A stretch of DNA of 64,000 bases from Erwinia psidii (GCF_003846135.1 NZ_RHHM01000002.1:124001-188000), one strand, 5' to 3'. Shown: positions 10,670 through 20,666, counted from the stretch's first letter. Notes: a model not told the origin generated them from the letters alone. Numbers and translations: made by a program.

Positions 10670-11716
10670 TCAGACACCCACCGGCAATTCAACGCCCTCC
10701 AGATAGCGACGGCAGAGACGAACCGAGTGGTCGGCCCACTGTGGCCCCAGACTGATTGCCATCTCGGTCTGCGCATGGGAACCGACCCAGGCCAGCATCT
10801 GAATGCGGCGCTGAATCAAAAGCGTGGGTACCAGCGCCATCTCTTCGTCACTGATATGTGACACCTGTTCATAGCCTTTGATCCAGTTCTCCACCCAGTC
10901 GGCTGCACGAGGATGGTGCTCGACAAAACTTACCGCTGCTGCAAGATCGTGCAAATACCATCCCATACCGCAATCGTCAAAATCGATCACCCGCGTTTCG
11001 CCGTGGTGCAACAGCAGATTGGTGAGACGCAGATCGGCGTGGATCAGTCCATAGCGGGAAGTGTCCTTACCGAACCGTTGCAGCTCGCCGTCAACGCGGG
11101 CAATGACCTCCTCCACCAGCGGGCGATCCGCCAGCCGCAGGTTGGGAGCATCGCGCCAGTCTCCCCAGTGCCCCTGTGGGCTGACCATGCTGTGGTGATC
11201 CCAGATAATGCGCTGAAATCCCAACGGTTTCTGCCACTGTTTACTGTGCTGATGCAAACGGGCGGTAATATGCCCCAGCTGCTGAAAAGCACGCGGATCC
11301 ACGTCGGTGGTCGGCATCTCGCCATCAATCCAGTGAAACAGCACCGCATGACGCACGCTGCCATCCTCCAGCGGCAGGTTCAATACCGTCTCCCCGGTGA
11401 CATCCGGTACCGCCTGAGGTACCACAATGCCGGTTTCACGCAGCGCATCCAGCCAGTGCAGCTCGCTTTCGATATCTGCACGCTGGTGATAGTTACCGCG
11501 ATGCAGGCGCAACGCATAGCGTTTACCGTCGGCTTCCAGCAAAAAGGTGGCGTTTTCAGAGCGGCAAAGCAGGCTGAGTTTCCCCTGTTGCGCAAACGGG
11601 TAACAGGTGAGGGCACGCTGCGCAAGCTTCAGCAGTGACGCGTTATCGAGATCGTCATATTGTCTGGCGGTCATAATCTGGCTCCGTAAGGTTGGCAGGT
11701 CGGTTATCCGCTTCAT
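10670..11716 (-). CDS. APH-fold small-molecule kinase, probably acting on an amino alcohol
   Basis: A 348-aa aminoglycoside/choline phosphotransferase-family kinase. Visible motifs are the catalytic HADLRLTNLL (Brenner loop) and the metal-binding IDFDDCG. The N-lobe lysine region is ADGKRYALRLHR. Related families include SrkA (YihE), homoserine kinase II and hydroxylysine kinase. Because it is divergent from an ethanolamine permease and linked to an AraC regulator, ethanolamine or 1-aminopropan-2-ol is the best substrate guess: Erwinia carotovora is known to phosphorylate amino alcohols before a phospholyase step. No phospholyase is in the window. An internal ATG at 11674 is an alternative start. 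Confidence 0.75.
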   Translation of the reverse strand: MKRITDLPTLRSQIMTARQYDDLDNASLLKLAQRALTCYPFAQQGKLSLLCRSENATFLLEADGKRYALRLHRGNYHQRADIESELHWLDALRETGIVVPQAVPDVTGETVLNLPLEDGSVRHAVLFHWIDGEMPTTDVDPRAFQQLGHITARLHQHSKQWQKPLGFQRIIWDHHSMVSPQGHWGDWRDAPNLRLADRPLVEEVIARVDGELQRFGKDTSRYGLIHADLRLTNLLLHHGETRVIDFDDCGMGWYLHDLAAAVSFVEHHPRAADWVENWIKGYEQVSHISDEEMALVPTLLIQRRIQMLAWVGSHAQTEMAISLGPQWADHSVRLCRRYLEGVELPVGV

Positions 11717-11912
11717 GTGTTACCAGCATGGCGTTGCTGACCATCAGCGGCTTGACCGCAGACGACTCTGTTTTAACTTCAGAATACACCTGGCACTTTT
11801 TTTGCCTCGGAGTTGACTGCAGAACACAAAAAACAGTACGCCAGCGTCAAGTTTCCCCCTGACACCGGCTGCATTATCGACTGACAATAAAATTGATGAC
11901 GGGGATATCGGT

Positions 11913-13280
11913 ATGACAAGCAAGCTAAAGCCCACCCTGGGCACGATCCATTTGTGGGGCATTGCGGTAGGCCTGGTGATTTCCGGTGAGTATTTTGGCT
12001 GGAGCTACGGCTGGGGTGTGGCGGGCACGCTGGGATTTCTGGTGACCACGGCGCTTATCGCCACCATGTATACCTGCTTTATATTCAGCTTTACTGAGCT
12101 GACCACCGCCATCCCACATGCCGGGGGACCGTTTGCCTACAGCCGTCGTGCCTTTGGCGAAACCGGTGGCCTGATTGCCGGGATGGCAACGCTGATTGAA
12201 TTTGTCTTTGCCCCCCCGGCGATCGCCATGGCGATAGGTGCCTATCTGAATGTGCAGTATCCGCAGCTAAACCCGAAATACGCCGCAGTGGGTGCCTACA
12301 TTGTCTTTATGGCGCTGAACATTCTCGGTGTGAAGCTGGCGGCGATGTTTGAACTGGTGGTCACCGTGCTGGCAGTTATGGAACTGCTGGTGTTTATGGG
12401 CGTGGTTGCACCGGGCTTCAGCGTGGCCAATTTTGTTGCCAACGGCTGGTCGGGCAGTGAGCACTTTGGCTTGCCTGCCGTTTCCGGTATCTTCGCCGCC
12501 ATCCCCTTTGCCATCTGGTTCTTCCTCGCCATCGAGGGTGCCGCCATGGCCGCCGAAGAGGCGAAAGATCCCAAACGTACCATTCCAAAAGCCTATATCA
12601 GCGGTATTCTGACGCTGGTGGTTCTGGCCATCGGCGTGATGCTGATGGCCGGTGGCGCGGGTGACTGGCGCAAACTCTCCGATATTAACGATCCGCTCCC
12701 TCAGGCGATGAAGATGATCGTCGGCGAGCACTCGAACTGGATGCATATGCTGGTGTGGATCGGTCTGTTTGGCCTGATTGCCAGCTTCCACGGTATTATC
12801 CTTGGCTACTCCCGCCAGTTCTTTGCCCTGTCACGCGCCGGTTATCTGCCCGCCAGTCTGGCAAAACTCTCCCGTTTCCAGACACCGCACCGGGCAATTA
12901 TTGCCGGCGGGGCGATCGGCATTGCCGCCATCTTCAGCGACAGCTGGATTAACCTCCAGGGCATGACGCTGACGGCGGCGATGATCACCATGGCAGTATT
13001 TGGTGCCATTGTGATGTATCTGATGAGTATGCTCAGTCTGTTTCGCCTGCGCCGCACCGCTCCCGAACTGGAGCGCACGTTCCTTGCACCTGGCTATCCG
13101 CTGGTACCAGGGATTGCGCTGGTGCTGGCTTTCGTCTGCCTGATTGCCATGCTGTGGTTCAATGCGGTGATCGGCGGGCTGTTTGTCGCCTTGATGGCAG
13201 CAGGCTATCTCTATTTCCTGATGACTAAAAAACAGCGTGACAGCGCGCCACGTGATGCCATGCTATGGGGTAACGAATAA
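11913..13280 (+). CDS. eat: Ethanolamine permease (APC family)
   Basis: A 455-aa inner-membrane transporter with about 12 hydrophobic segments. It resembles the ethanolamine permease branch of the APC superfamily: WGIAVGLVISGEYFGWSYGW at the start, TAIPHAGGPFAYSRRA in TM2-3, and FAIWFFLAIEGAAMAAEEAKDPKRTIPKA in the middle. It probably imports ethanolamine by proton symport. No eutBC or microcompartment genes are nearby, so imported substrate would need the neighbouring kinase route or genes elsewhere. It is divergent from the kinase, with a 196-bp shared promoter region. Confidence 0.85.
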   Translation: MTSKLKPTLGTIHLWGIAVGLVISGEYFGWSYGWGVAGTLGFLVTTALIATMYTCFIFSFTELTTAIPHAGGPFAYSRRAFGETGGLIAGMATLIEFVFAPPAIAMAIGAYLNVQYPQLNPKYAAVGAYIVFMALNILGVKLAAMFELVVTVLAVMELLVFMGVVAPGFSVANFVANGWSGSEHFGLPAVSGIFAAIPFAIWFFLAIEGAAMAAEEAKDPKRTIPKAYISGILTLVVLAIGVMLMAGGAGDWRKLSDINDPLPQAMKMIVGEHSNWMHMLVWIGLFGLIASFHGIILGYSRQFFALSRAGYLPASLAKLSRFQTPHRAIIAGGAIGIAAIFSDSWINLQGMTLTAAMITMAVFGAIVMYLMSMLSLFRLRRTAPELERTFLAPGYPLVPGIALVLAFVCLIAMLWFNAVIGGLFVALMAAGYLYFLMTKKQRDSAPRDAMLWGNE

Positions 13281-13371
13281 AAGGCCATGTTGCCTGCTCA
13301 TCAACGGGTGGAGCAAAACCCCGCCAGGAAAGCGTTGACGGTTACCTGAGAAGCGACAAACCTTATTACTC

Positions 13372-13394
13372 ACCACGCCCACGGGCGTGGTTTT
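13372..13394 (+). terminator. Rho-independent terminator after eat
   Basis: ACCACGCCC / GGGCGTGGT form a 9-bp stem with a very tight loop, followed by TTTT. It lies 92 bp after the eat stop, between the convergent eat and mak. Confidence 0.7.
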
Positions 13395-13412
13395 CAGTAA
13401 GTACGCTCTGCG

Positions 13413-14315
13413 TCACTGTGGCCACAGCCACGCCGCCCCGCGCACCCCACTTGAATCACCATGCACCGCCTTACGAATCGGGGTCTGGCACTCCCCGCCA
13501 AACACCCATTGATTAATCAGTGTCGGCACGGTCTGATAGAGTCGATCAACGTTGCTCATGCCGCCGCCCAGCACAATCATCTGTGGATCGAGAATATTGA
13601 CGATCTGCGCCAGTGATTTCGCCAGCCGCAGTTCGTAGCGGCCCATCGCCTGTTCGGCCAGCGGATCCTGCTGCATGCGTTTGATTATCTCCGCGCCGGA
13701 CAGGCTCAGCCCACTTAACCGACCATAATCGGTGGCAAAACCGGTGCCGGAAATAAAAGTCTCAATACAGCCCGCCTTGCCACAGTAACAGGACACTTCA
13801 TCACCATAGCGGCGTTCATCCTCATCCATCCAGGGCAATGTATTGTGGCCCCACTCCCCTGCATTGCCATTACCGCCCGCATATGACTGACCGTTAAGAG
13901 CCAGCCCGGCCCCGCATCCGGTACCGATCACCACGGCAAACACCACTGATTTTCCTGCAGCAGCACCATCCACCGCTTCAGAGACGGCCAGACAATTCGC
14001 ATCGTTGGCGATACGCACTTCCCTGCCCAATATTTTTTGCAGATCTTTATCCAGCGGCTGACCGTTCAGCCAGGTGGAATTGGCATTCTTCACCAGCCGG
14101 GTATAGGGCGACAGGGTGCCGGGAATGCCAATGCCGACGCTGCCCCGTGCGCCGGTTTCCTTCTCTGCCAGCCGCACCAGCCCGCCAATGGCCGCCAGCG
14201 TCTGCTGATAATCATTGCGCGGCGTGGGCACCCGATGACGAAACAACGTGGCACCATCGTTTGCCAGTGCAATCACTTCCGTTTTTGTGCCGCCTAAATC
14301 GATACCAATGCGCAT
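13413..14315 (-). CDS. mak: Fructokinase Mak (ROK family)
   Basis: Cytoplasmic ROK sugar kinase converting fructose (and mannose) to the 6-phosphate. Motifs: phosphate-binding DLGGTKTE near the N-terminus, GIPGTLSP, the catalytic-base region [25 protein letters not shown] and the zinc-binding [10 protein letters not shown]. At 300 aa it is close to E. coli Mak (302). Its position beside rdgC on the opposite strand matches E. coli; araJ, the usual other neighbour, is missing. Confidence 0.95.
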   Translation of the reverse strand: MRIGIDLGGTKTEVIALANDGATLFRHRVPTPRNDYQQTLAAIGGLVRLAEKETGARGSVGIGIPGTLSPYTRLVKNANSTWLNGQPLDKDLQKILGREVRIANDANCLAVSEAVDGAAAGKSVVFAVVIGTGCGAGLALNGQSYAGGNGNAGEWGHNTLPWMDEDERRYGDEVSCYCGKAGCIETFISGTGFATDYGRLSGLSLSGAEIIKRMQQDPLAEQAMGRYELRLAKSLAQIVNILDPQMIVLGGGMSNVDRLYQTVPTLINQWVFGGECQTPIRKAVHGDSSGVRGAAWLWPQ

Positions 14316-14457
14316 GGGATGTGCCTCATTATTTTTCTCCGTCCACTACCTTAAAAGGCCAACGGTGGAAAGGCAATGAAACCCCGCTGCCAATTCGCTA
14401 TCATGCGCGCTGTCGTTGAATTAGCGCATCTGATACGCGCCGGAGAGGGAAAGCACC

Positions 14458-15369
14458 ATGCTGTGGTTTAAAAATTTGATGGTATACCGTCTGAATCGTG
14501 AGCTGTCGCTGGCGGCAGACGAGATGGAAAAACAACTGGCCGCATTCACTTTTACTCCCTGCGGCAGTCAGGATATGGCAAAGACCGGCTGGGTTTCCCC
14601 TATGGGCCCACGCGGCGATGCGTTAACCCATATCAACAATGGGCAAATCCTGATTTGTGCCCGCAAGGAAGAAAAGATCCTGCCATCACCGGTAATCAAA
14701 CAGGCGCTGGAAGCCAAAATCGGCAAGCTGGAAGCAGAGCAGCAGCGCAAGCTGAAAAAAACCGAAAAAGACGCCTTGAAAGATGAAGTCCTGCACAGCC
14801 TGTTGCCCAGAGCCTTCAGCCGTTTCAGCCAGACTTTTCTCTGGATCGACAGCGTTAACCATCTGATCATGGTCGATTGCGCCAGCGCCAAAAAAGCAGA
14901 GGATACGCTGGCGCTACTGCGTAAAAGCCTGGGCTCGCTGCCGGTGGTGCCGCTGACAATGGAAAGTCCCATTGAGCTGACCATGACCGAATGGGTTCGC
15001 TCTGGCGAAACGCCTGCCGGTTTTGCGCTGATGGATGAAGCCGAACTGAAAGCACTGCTGGAGGATGGCGGGGTGATCCGCTGTAAAAAACAGGATCTGG
15101 TTTGCGATGAAATTGCCAACCATATCGAGGCGGGAAAGCTGGTGACTAAACTGGCGCTGGACTGGCAGGAGCGTCTTCAGATGGTGCTGTCTGATGATGG
15201 TTCGCTGAAACGCCTGAAGTTTGCCGATACGCTGCGTGAACAAAATGATGATATCGATCGGGAAGACGTTGCGGCTCGCTTTGATGCCGACTTTATCCTG
15301 ATGACCAGCGAACTTGCCGCCCTGATTAGCAATACCATCGAGGCCCTTGGCGGAGAAGCACAGCGCTGA
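14458..15369 (+). CDS. rdgC: Recombination-associated protein RdgC
   Basis: Ring-forming non-specific DNA-binding protein that limits RecA filament loading. At 303 aa it has the E. coli length. It begins [13 protein letters not shown] and contains the characteristic [15 protein letters not shown] and [12 protein letters not shown] segments. The ATG follows GAGAGGGA. It is divergent from mak and convergent with ppnP, as in E. coli. Confidence 0.97.
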   Translation: MLWFKNLMVYRLNRELSLAADEMEKQLAAFTFTPCGSQDMAKTGWVSPMGPRGDALTHINNGQILICARKEEKILPSPVIKQALEAKIGKLEAEQQRKLKKTEKDALKDEVLHSLLPRAFSRFSQTFLWIDSVNHLIMVDCASAKKAEDTLALLRKSLGSLPVVPLTMESPIELTMTEWVRSGETPAGFALMDEAELKALLEDGGVIRCKKQDLVCDEIANHIEAGKLVTKLALDWQERLQMVLSDDGSLKRLKFADTLREQNDDIDREDVAARFDADFILMTSELAALISNTIEALGGEAQR

Positions 15370-15373
15370 CCGT

Positions 15374-15403
15374 GTTGTCGGGCCGCTAACACGGCCCGAC
15401 AAC
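15374..15403. terminator. Bidirectional terminator between rdgC and ppnP
   Basis: A perfect 12-bp inverted repeat, GTTGTCGGGCCG / CGGCCCGACAAC, with a 6-nt loop fills the gap between the convergent stops. There is no strong T-tract on either side, but placement and stem strength fit a shared terminator. Confidence 0.65.
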
Positions 15404-15406
15404 AGA

Positions 15407-15697
15407 CTAGCCTTTCAGGTAACGACACAGATACGAGGAAGGCTCCGCAACCTGAAGATGAAACTCGCTGTGGCCCGGAACGTTGAACACCGCACCCGGC
15501 TGACAATGTTTCCACTCTGTTTCGCCCGGCAGCAGCACCTTCAGCGAGCCACTGACCACGGTCATCTCTTCCGGCTGCCCTGTGCCAAACGTATATTCAC
15601 CCTCTGCCATCACCCCTACACTAGCGCGTCCGGTGCTGGCACTGTCAAAACCAATTGATTTCACTTTTCCGTCGAAATACTCGCTGACGTTGAGCAT
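15407..15697 (-). CDS. ppnP: Pyrimidine/purine nucleoside phosphorylase PpnP
   Basis: Small cupin enzyme (formerly YaiE) that phosphorolyses nucleosides to base and ribose-1-phosphate. At 96 aa it is about the E. coli length (94), with the cupin motifs [27 protein letters not shown] and [10 protein letters not shown]. Convergent with rdgC and upstream of nothing else on its strand, so probably monocistronic. Confidence 0.95.
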   Translation of the reverse strand: MLNVSEYFDGKVKSIGFDSASTGRASVGVMAEGEYTFGTGQPEEMTVVSGSLKVLLPGETEWKHCQPGAVFNVPGHSEFHLQVAEPSSYLCRYLKG

Positions 15698-15898
15698 ATA
15701 GATATCCTTAGAATCAGAGATAAAGAGTAAGCAGCTGGCCTCAGCCAGGCCCGTCGGGCGTTATTTTTACAGGCAATCCGGGGATGGACAATAAACAGCG
15801 CGACGGCAATGCCTGGGATGCTGTATACCGCCTCAAACCATACTGGCAAATAAAACTGCCCCGCGGAACAGGCTCTTAAGGTAGCGGGATTCCCTGAT

Positions 15899-16564
15899 TT
15901 ACACCAGCAGTTCCGCTGCCAGTTTGGCAATCAGCGTATGCGAGAGCAGCACCGGGATGCCCAGCAGTTTTTGTAAAAAATCACCATGCCGTTGATGGTA
16001 GCCAAGGCAATCCAGTACCAGCACATCCGCGCCCCTTTCCTGCAGGGTCAGCGCCGCATCAATCAGCTCGTCCTGACTGGCCTGCCAGGGGCTGGCCACC
16101 GCAAAATAGGGCTTCAGCGCCAGACTGCGCCATTTCCAGGCCTGCTGGTTAAGATACTCTTCGCGCGCCACCATGATCCCCACCTGATTCCCCCCGGTAA
16201 TCGCATTCACCAGCGGCGGCAGAACACGGTAAGGCTCCAGCAGGACCGCGCGCTCAGCGACCAGCTTGTTATATTCACCGGCGCATAAAATCAGGATAGT
16301 GGCAAAGCCCTGATCTTCAAGCTTTTTCACCAGCGCCTGCAAAGCATCACTGACTTTGAGCGCTGACAGGCTGATAAAGGAACCCTCTTCGGTATGCGTC
16401 ATGAGCACGCTTTCATCCGCAGCGGGCGCGTATCGCTGCTCAATCTCAGCCGCTGACAGGCCATTAAACAGGCAAAAATGGGCAATCTGCGCTTCCGGGA
16501 CATACTCCCGCAGCAGCCCCAATGGACCAGTGCAAAGTGTGACAGTCGCCAACGTGTGCTTCAT
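15899..16564 (-). CDS. aroM: AroM family protein
   Basis: Homologue of E. coli AroM, a protein of unknown function whose gene is the last of the aroL-yaiA-aroM transcript and is controlled by TyrR. Conserved blocks include FLEPYRVLPPLV-like and DVLVLDCLGYHQRHGDFLQK, ending LIAKLAAELLV. The ATG at 16564 (221 aa) is preferred because GGAAAG lies just upstream; an ATG nine codons earlier lacks a good site. A 314-bp gap separates it from yaiA. It is less conserved than its neighbours in the N-terminal half. Confidence 0.9.
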   Translation of the reverse strand: MKHTLATVTLCTGPLGLLREYVPEAQIAHFCLFNGLSAAEIEQRYAPAADESVLMTHTEEGSFISLSALKVSDALQALVKKLEDQGFATILILCAGEYNKLVAERAVLLEPYRVLPPLVNAITGGNQVGIMVAREEYLNQQAWKWRSLALKPYFAVASPWQASQDELIDAALTLQERGADVLVLDCLGYHQRHGDFLQKLLGIPVLLSHTLIAKLAAELLV

Positions 16565-16878
16565 CGATTTACTTTCCGCAAAATTCACCATCGTAGACCG
16601 CGGGCCAGGTTTTCATCAGCCAATTTGAGATAAGATCTCAGCGTAGCATTGGTTCCTGAAAAGAATGGTGAGTCATCTTGTGGAAGTAAGCTATTCAGAA
16701 AATTGGCCAGTGGTCTGTCCAGTTGTGTTCTGAGGAGGCAGTGCAGACGATTAAATATTGGTACAGTGCGGTGAAAATAAGGAAAGGAAAGCGTCCGGCC
16801 AGGCGCAATCGGTCAGCGTATGGTTATCAACGGAAAAAGGTATCGCAGGGGAAGGTCAGGCATCCCTGCCATACAGAT
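16565..16878. other. Intergenic gap yaiA-aroM, no gene seen
   Basis: Only short, non-homologous open frames on the opposite strand are present. I see no repeat, terminator hairpin or RNA gene. In E. coli the same gap is transcribed as part of the aroL operon. Confidence 0.5.
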
Positions 16879-17070
16879 TTATTCCTTTTTGTGGTCTTCG
16901 TAACGGTCTTTGGCATCAATGGCTTCCTGCTCAGTTTCATGCTCACTAATCAGAGTGTCTGGTGCAGGATAGTCGGCGCGCAGTTCATACCAGGTGACTG
17001 ATTTACCGGGGGTGCCTTTTTCCACCGGTTTGATACTGGCGACACGCGGATAAGGTGGTTTGCCTGGCAT
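16879..17070 (-). CDS. yaiA: YaiA family protein
   Basis: A 63-aa cytoplasmic protein almost collinear with E. coli YaiA: starts MPGKPPYPR, has [19 protein letters not shown], and ends [12 protein letters not shown]. Function is unknown. It sits between aroL and aroM as in E. coli and is probably TyrR-regulated with them. Confidence 0.93.
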   Translation of the reverse strand: MPGKPPYPRVASIKPVEKGTPGKSVTWYELRADYPAPDTLISEHETEQEAIDAKDRYEDHKKE

Positions 17071-17223
17071 AATTTTTCCCTCAGTTAAGAAACAGGTATC
17101 TGTCCGGCACGGTGCCCGGACAGCGAGCGAGCCTTAAGTATAGACAAAGGCTGAAATTTCTCAGAACAGAGGCGTAATTCGTTACTGTCATCGCCGTATC
17201 ACACTGAAAAAAACGCGGCGGAC

Positions 17224-17748
17224 TCAGCTGGCGCGCGCCAGCGAAAGCAGAGTGATAATGTCATTTACCACGTTAACCGGGTGCTGCATGGCATTAATGA
17301 CATAATGAGATACCTGCTGATACAGCGCATCGCGCGCGGCCAGTACCTCAACCATTTCATCCGCAACAGGACGGCCGGTCAGCGTGGGACGCTGGTCCTG
17401 CTCAGGATAGGCTTCCAGACGCGCGGCCAGCACCCCTGCTTCAGCACGCAAATAGATAACCCGTCCGTGATCACGCATAAACTGGCAGTTGCTGCCCGCC
17501 AGCACCATCCCGCCACCGGTGGCAATAACCGTTCCCGACGCCGTTACCGCCTGCAGTGACAGCGACTCCCGCTGTCGGAACCCTTCCCACCCCTCTTGCG
17601 CCACGATTTCCGCGACGGTTCGCTGGGTGGTTTGCCAAAGGTGATGATCGGTATCACTGAAGGCATAGCCCAACGCATCGGCCAACGCCTGACCTACGGT
17701 GGTTTTACCACAGCCCCGTGCACCGACCAGATACAAAGGTAACGACAT
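17224..17748 (-). CDS. aroL: Shikimate kinase II (AroL)
   Basis: Phosphorylates shikimate at O3 using ATP in the chorismate pathway. Walker A is GARGCGKTT (9-17), the shikimate-binding pair DTD is at 32-34, and ATGGG (76-80) binds substrate; a lid region contains [10 protein letters not shown]. From the ATG at 17748 the product is 174 aa, exactly the E. coli AroL length; a 27-codon upstream extension has no family counterpart. A TyrR box lies 178 bp upstream. First gene of aroL-yaiA-aroM. Confidence 0.95.
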   Translation of the reverse strand: MSLPLYLVGARGCGKTTVGQALADALGYAFSDTDHHLWQTTQRTVAEIVAQEGWEGFRQRESLSLQAVTASGTVIATGGGMVLAGSNCQFMRDHGRVIYLRAEAGVLAARLEAYPEQDQRPTLTGRPVADEMVEVLAARDALYQQVSHYVINAMQHPVNVVNDIITLLSLARAS

Positions 17749-17925
17749 AACAGCCACTTTCCTCAGCCCTGCAGTCGTCTCTGGCGACGGCTGGCAGAGC
17801 AGATAATGATTGAATTTGCGTCGCATCATACCGATTATTTTTTTCCATCACCACAAGTAACTTTTTCTTTACAGCGAGGAGAAGGATTTGCGGTGTTATG
17901 TCAATGTTTTTAACAGGATACGCAC

Positions 17926-17943
17926 CGTAAAACAAAATTTACA
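17926..17943. promoter_or_regulatory. Probable TyrR box upstream of aroL
   Basis: CGTAAA-N6-TTTACA matches the TyrR strong-box consensus TGTAAA-N6-TTTACA at every consensus position but one. It lies upstream of aroL, the known TyrR/TrpR-repressed shikimate kinase gene. It also lies upstream of the divergent DUF2076 gene, whose control it could affect. Confidence 0.75.
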
Positions 17944-18052
17944 ATACCATTTTATTCAGTACAAATCAGCAACATTTACTTACCCGAACCCCGTTTACTT
18001 TCCCCTTTTTTACCCCAAAATAGTCACTGTGCCCGTTTCAGAGGATTATTTC

Positions 18053-18748
18053 ATGCAGAGCGAAGAACAACAGTTAATCGAAAACCTGTTCGGCCGTTTA
18101 AAACAGGCAGAAAGTCAGTCTGCCCCGCGCGATGCCGCGGCGGAAAAACTGATTCAGCAGCATGTACAGCAGCAGCCGGGTGCGCCTTATTACATGGCAC
18201 AGGCAATTCTGATCCAGGACGCCGCCATGAAACAGCTGAACAACCGGGTCAGCGAGCTGGAAGCGCGATTAGCGCAGTCACAGCAGCCTCAACAAAGCAG
18301 CGGCGGCTTTCTCTCCGGCTTATTTGGTGGCGGACAGCGCCAGCAACAGCCACCGCAAAATCTGCAATCTCAGCCATCTTCTCCGTGGGGTAACGCACCG
18401 ACTCAGCAACAGCCGAACTGGTCTGCACCTCCTTCGTCAGCCCCTGCGGCAGGCCGGGGCTTTTTGGGTGGCGCACTGCAAACGGCGGTAGGCGTTGCGG
18501 GTGGCGTGGTGATGGCAGATATGCTGACCAGCATGTTCCATCATTCGCAGCCGGAGGAGATCGTCAATATTATCAATGAGCCTGCGTTACCACAGGAAAG
18601 CTTTGATAATAATCTCGATACGTTTAATAGCAGCGACCACAGCCAGTTCTTCAGCCAGGATGCGGGTTTTCAACAGGACGACGGTAACGGCTTCGGCAGT
18701 GACGGCTTCGACAGCAACGATTTTGGTGACGACGACAGCTTCATTTAA
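18053..18748 (+). CDS. DUF2076 protein with acidic, Asp/Ser/Phe-rich tail
   Basis: A 231-aa protein from the ATG at 18053, which follows GAGGA; the frame opens earlier but without family similarity. The N-terminal 80 residues are the DUF2076 helical region (MQSEEQQLIENLFGRLKQAE, then YYMAQAILIQDAAMKQLNNRVSELE). A Gln/Pro/Gly-rich linker and a glycine-rich hydrophobic segment (GRGFLGGALQTAVGVAGGVVMADML) follow. The last 50 residues are low-complexity, dominated by Asp, Phe, Ser and Asn. Probably membrane-associated; function unknown. Confidence 0.85.
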   Translation: MQSEEQQLIENLFGRLKQAESQSAPRDAAAEKLIQQHVQQQPGAPYYMAQAILIQDAAMKQLNNRVSELEARLAQSQQPQQSSGGFLSGLFGGGQRQQQPPQNLQSQPSSPWGNAPTQQQPNWSAPPSSAPAAGRGFLGGALQTAVGVAGGVVMADMLTSMFHHSQPEEIVNIINEPALPQESFDNNLDTFNSSDHSQFFSQDAGFQQDDGNGFGSDGFDSNDFGDDDSFI

Positions 18749-18756
18749 GCTGATGC

Positions 18757-18789
18757 AGGCCAGGTAAATGCGTCCTCCGCACCTGGCCT
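18757..18789. terminator. Hairpin between DUF2076 gene and yaiI
   Basis: AGGCCAGGT / ACCTGGCCT arms with a small inner GCG/CGC pair. It lies between two convergent stops. No T-run, so termination strength is uncertain. Confidence 0.5.
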
Positions 18790-18814
18790 TATCCGGCACT
18801 TAGCATCCTGCCCG

Positions 18815-19270
18815 TCAGTTTTTTCCTTTCCGGGACTGTAACCATTTATCCAGTTCATTAGCGAACAGCTGACGGTCACGCTGACTGAGTGCCGGTGGTC
18901 CCCCTGTCTGTACCCCACTTGCCCGCAGGGTATCCATAAAGTCGCGCAGGGTTAAGCGTTCGCGGATGGTGGCCTCGCTGTAACGTTCACCCCGGGGATT
19001 AATCGCCACTACTCCTTTTTCCATCACCTCCGCCGCCAGCGGAATATCTGCGGTGATCACCAGATCCCCGGCTTCAGCGCGACGCACGATCTCATTATCG
19101 GCCACATCGAATCCGGCAGGCACTCGCAGCGTACGTAAAAAACGCGAGGGCGGCACACTGAGCGACTGATTGGCAACCAGAGTGACCACCATCTGTTCAC
19201 GTTCGGCGGCGCGGTAGAGCACCTCTTTGATCACCTTCGGACACGCATCGGCATCCACCCATATCGGCAT
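18815..19270 (-). CDS. yaiI: YaiI/YqxD family (UPF0178) protein
   Basis: A 151-aa conserved protein nearly identical in plan to E. coli YaiI: starts [11 protein letters not shown] and has [56 protein letters not shown]. The aspartate pattern ([17 protein letters not shown]) is that of a PIN-like nuclease fold, but no activity is established. The ATG at 19270 is chosen over one seven codons upstream because AGGAAA precedes it and it matches E. coli. Convergent with the DUF2076 gene. Confidence 0.93.
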   Translation of the reverse strand: MPIWVDADACPKVIKEVLYRAAEREQMVVTLVANQSLSVPPSRFLRTLRVPAGFDVADNEIVRRAEAGDLVITADIPLAAEVMEKGVVAINPRGERYSEATIRERLTLRDFMDTLRASGVQTGGPPALSQRDRQLFANELDKWLQSRKGKN

Positions 19271-19308
19271 GACGGTTTCCTGTTTTGTCAAAATAATACG
19301 TTAAGAGC

Positions 19309-19508
19309 TTGTCCCATCAGGGGTAACTGTCGCTGGCCGTTTGGACACGGACAGCGCGAAGACAAATGCCTGCATTGTAACGCCCTACAGGGCAGCCCCG
19401 AAGGGGTGAGCAGCGCGCAGAAACCGGAACGTACACCGGGTACGTGAGGATTTCGGGCACTGACCACGGCCAGAATGGCAAGTAAACCCGCCCTGATGGC
19501 ATAAACTC
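19309..19508. repeat. About 200-bp imperfectly palindromic intergenic element
   Basis: The ends are inverted: a left arm with CCATCAGGG (near 19314) and a right arm with CCCTGATGG (near 19492). A second inner pair (CTGGCCGT near 19334 and ACGGCCAG near 19465) also matches. The centre carries CGTACACCGGGTACG, itself palindromic. It looks like a mobile or structural intergenic repeat. Only one copy is in the window, so copy number cannot be judged. No protein is supported. Confidence 0.5.
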
Positions 19509-19758
19509 TGAGTGACTCTGAATGCCGTCCCGTATCGTGTCTTAAGGCGGTTGCAGGAAAAATCCCCTAACAGAGCAGAGCCAGTGCTTATGTTAACAGC
19601 AATATTGTGAAAATATCAGCCGACCGTTTGTGTTTACCGGCGCATTCGGCGCGCAATAAAAAGCGTAAAGCACAATGGCGTTGCCGATACTGATTTTGCT
19701 GTTCTTTTCGGGTTAAGCTAGCGACAGACAAATCCTGAAGACAACAGAGAGCATGACG

Positions 19759-20568
19759 ATGGACAAAAAAATAGGCTTTATTGGCTGTGGCAATATGTCA
19801 AAAGCAATTATTGGCGGTCTGGTGTCTGCCGGTCAGATAACGCCAGAAGATATCTGGGTATATGATCATAAACCCGCGACCAATCAGGCCATGCAGCAGC
19901 AGTACGGTATCACCCCCGCCTCAAGTGCAGAAGAGGTGGCCAAAGCGGCAGATATTCTGTTCGGTGCCGTTAAACCCGGCGTGATGCTAAACGTCCTTAA
20001 AGATATTTCCGGCAGCCTGAACAAAGACACCGTGGTGGTTTCTATTGCGGCTGGCGTAACGCTGGACGCCCTCGCCAGCGTACTTGGCCACGATCGTAAA
20101 CTGGTCCGAGTCATGCCCAACACGCCGGCGCTGGTCAATGAAGGGATGACCTCGGTCACGCCTAACGTGCTGGTTACCAAAGAAGAAGCTGATGAAATTG
20201 TGTCCATTTTCAAGGGATTTGGTAAAGCTGCGCTGGTGCCGGAATACCTGATCCACGCCGTTGTCGGTGTAAGTGGTTCCGCGCCTGCCTACGTCTTTAT
20301 GTTTATTGAGGCAATGGCTGATGCCGCCGTGCTGGGAGGAATGCCCCGGGCTCAGGCTTATCAGTTCGCCGCACAGGCGGTAAAAGGTTCGGCACAGATG
20401 GTGCTGGAAACGGGCAAGCACCCGGCTGAGCTGAAAGACATGGTTTGTTCCCCTGCAGGTACCACCATTGAGGCGGTCAGAACGCTGGAAGAAAAAGGAT
20501 TTCGTTCAGCCGTTATGCAGGCGATAGCACAGTGCATGGCCAAATCGGAAAAGATGAGCAAGGCTTAA
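19759..20568 (+). CDS. proC: Pyrroline-5-carboxylate reductase
   Basis: Last step of proline synthesis: NAD(P)H reduction of P5C. N-terminal Rossmann motif GFIGCGNMSKA, the conserved MPNTPA segment (about 118), and the C-terminal dimer domain with SGSAPAYVFMFIEAMADAAV and MVCSPAGTTIEAV. Starting at 19759 (GAGAG 8 nt upstream) gives 269 aa, the E. coli length; an ATG two codons earlier is the alternative. Next to yaiI as in E. coli. Confidence 0.97.
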   Translation: MDKKIGFIGCGNMSKAIIGGLVSAGQITPEDIWVYDHKPATNQAMQQQYGITPASSAEEVAKAADILFGAVKPGVMLNVLKDISGSLNKDTVVVSIAAGVTLDALASVLGHDRKLVRVMPNTPALVNEGMTSVTPNVLVTKEEADEIVSIFKGFGKAALVPEYLIHAVVGVSGSAPAYVFMFIEAMADAAVLGGMPRAQAYQFAAQAVKGSAQMVLETGKHPAELKDMVCSPAGTTIEAVRTLEEKGFRSAVMQAIAQCMAKSEKMSKA

Positions 20569-20666
20569 GAGGTTCAGACCCTTTGCCATTGAGAACACAA
20601 GTGGGCCAGGGCCGGCCCGGCAATGATTGACGCATCTCAGGCGGATAACGCCATAAACGGGCAATA

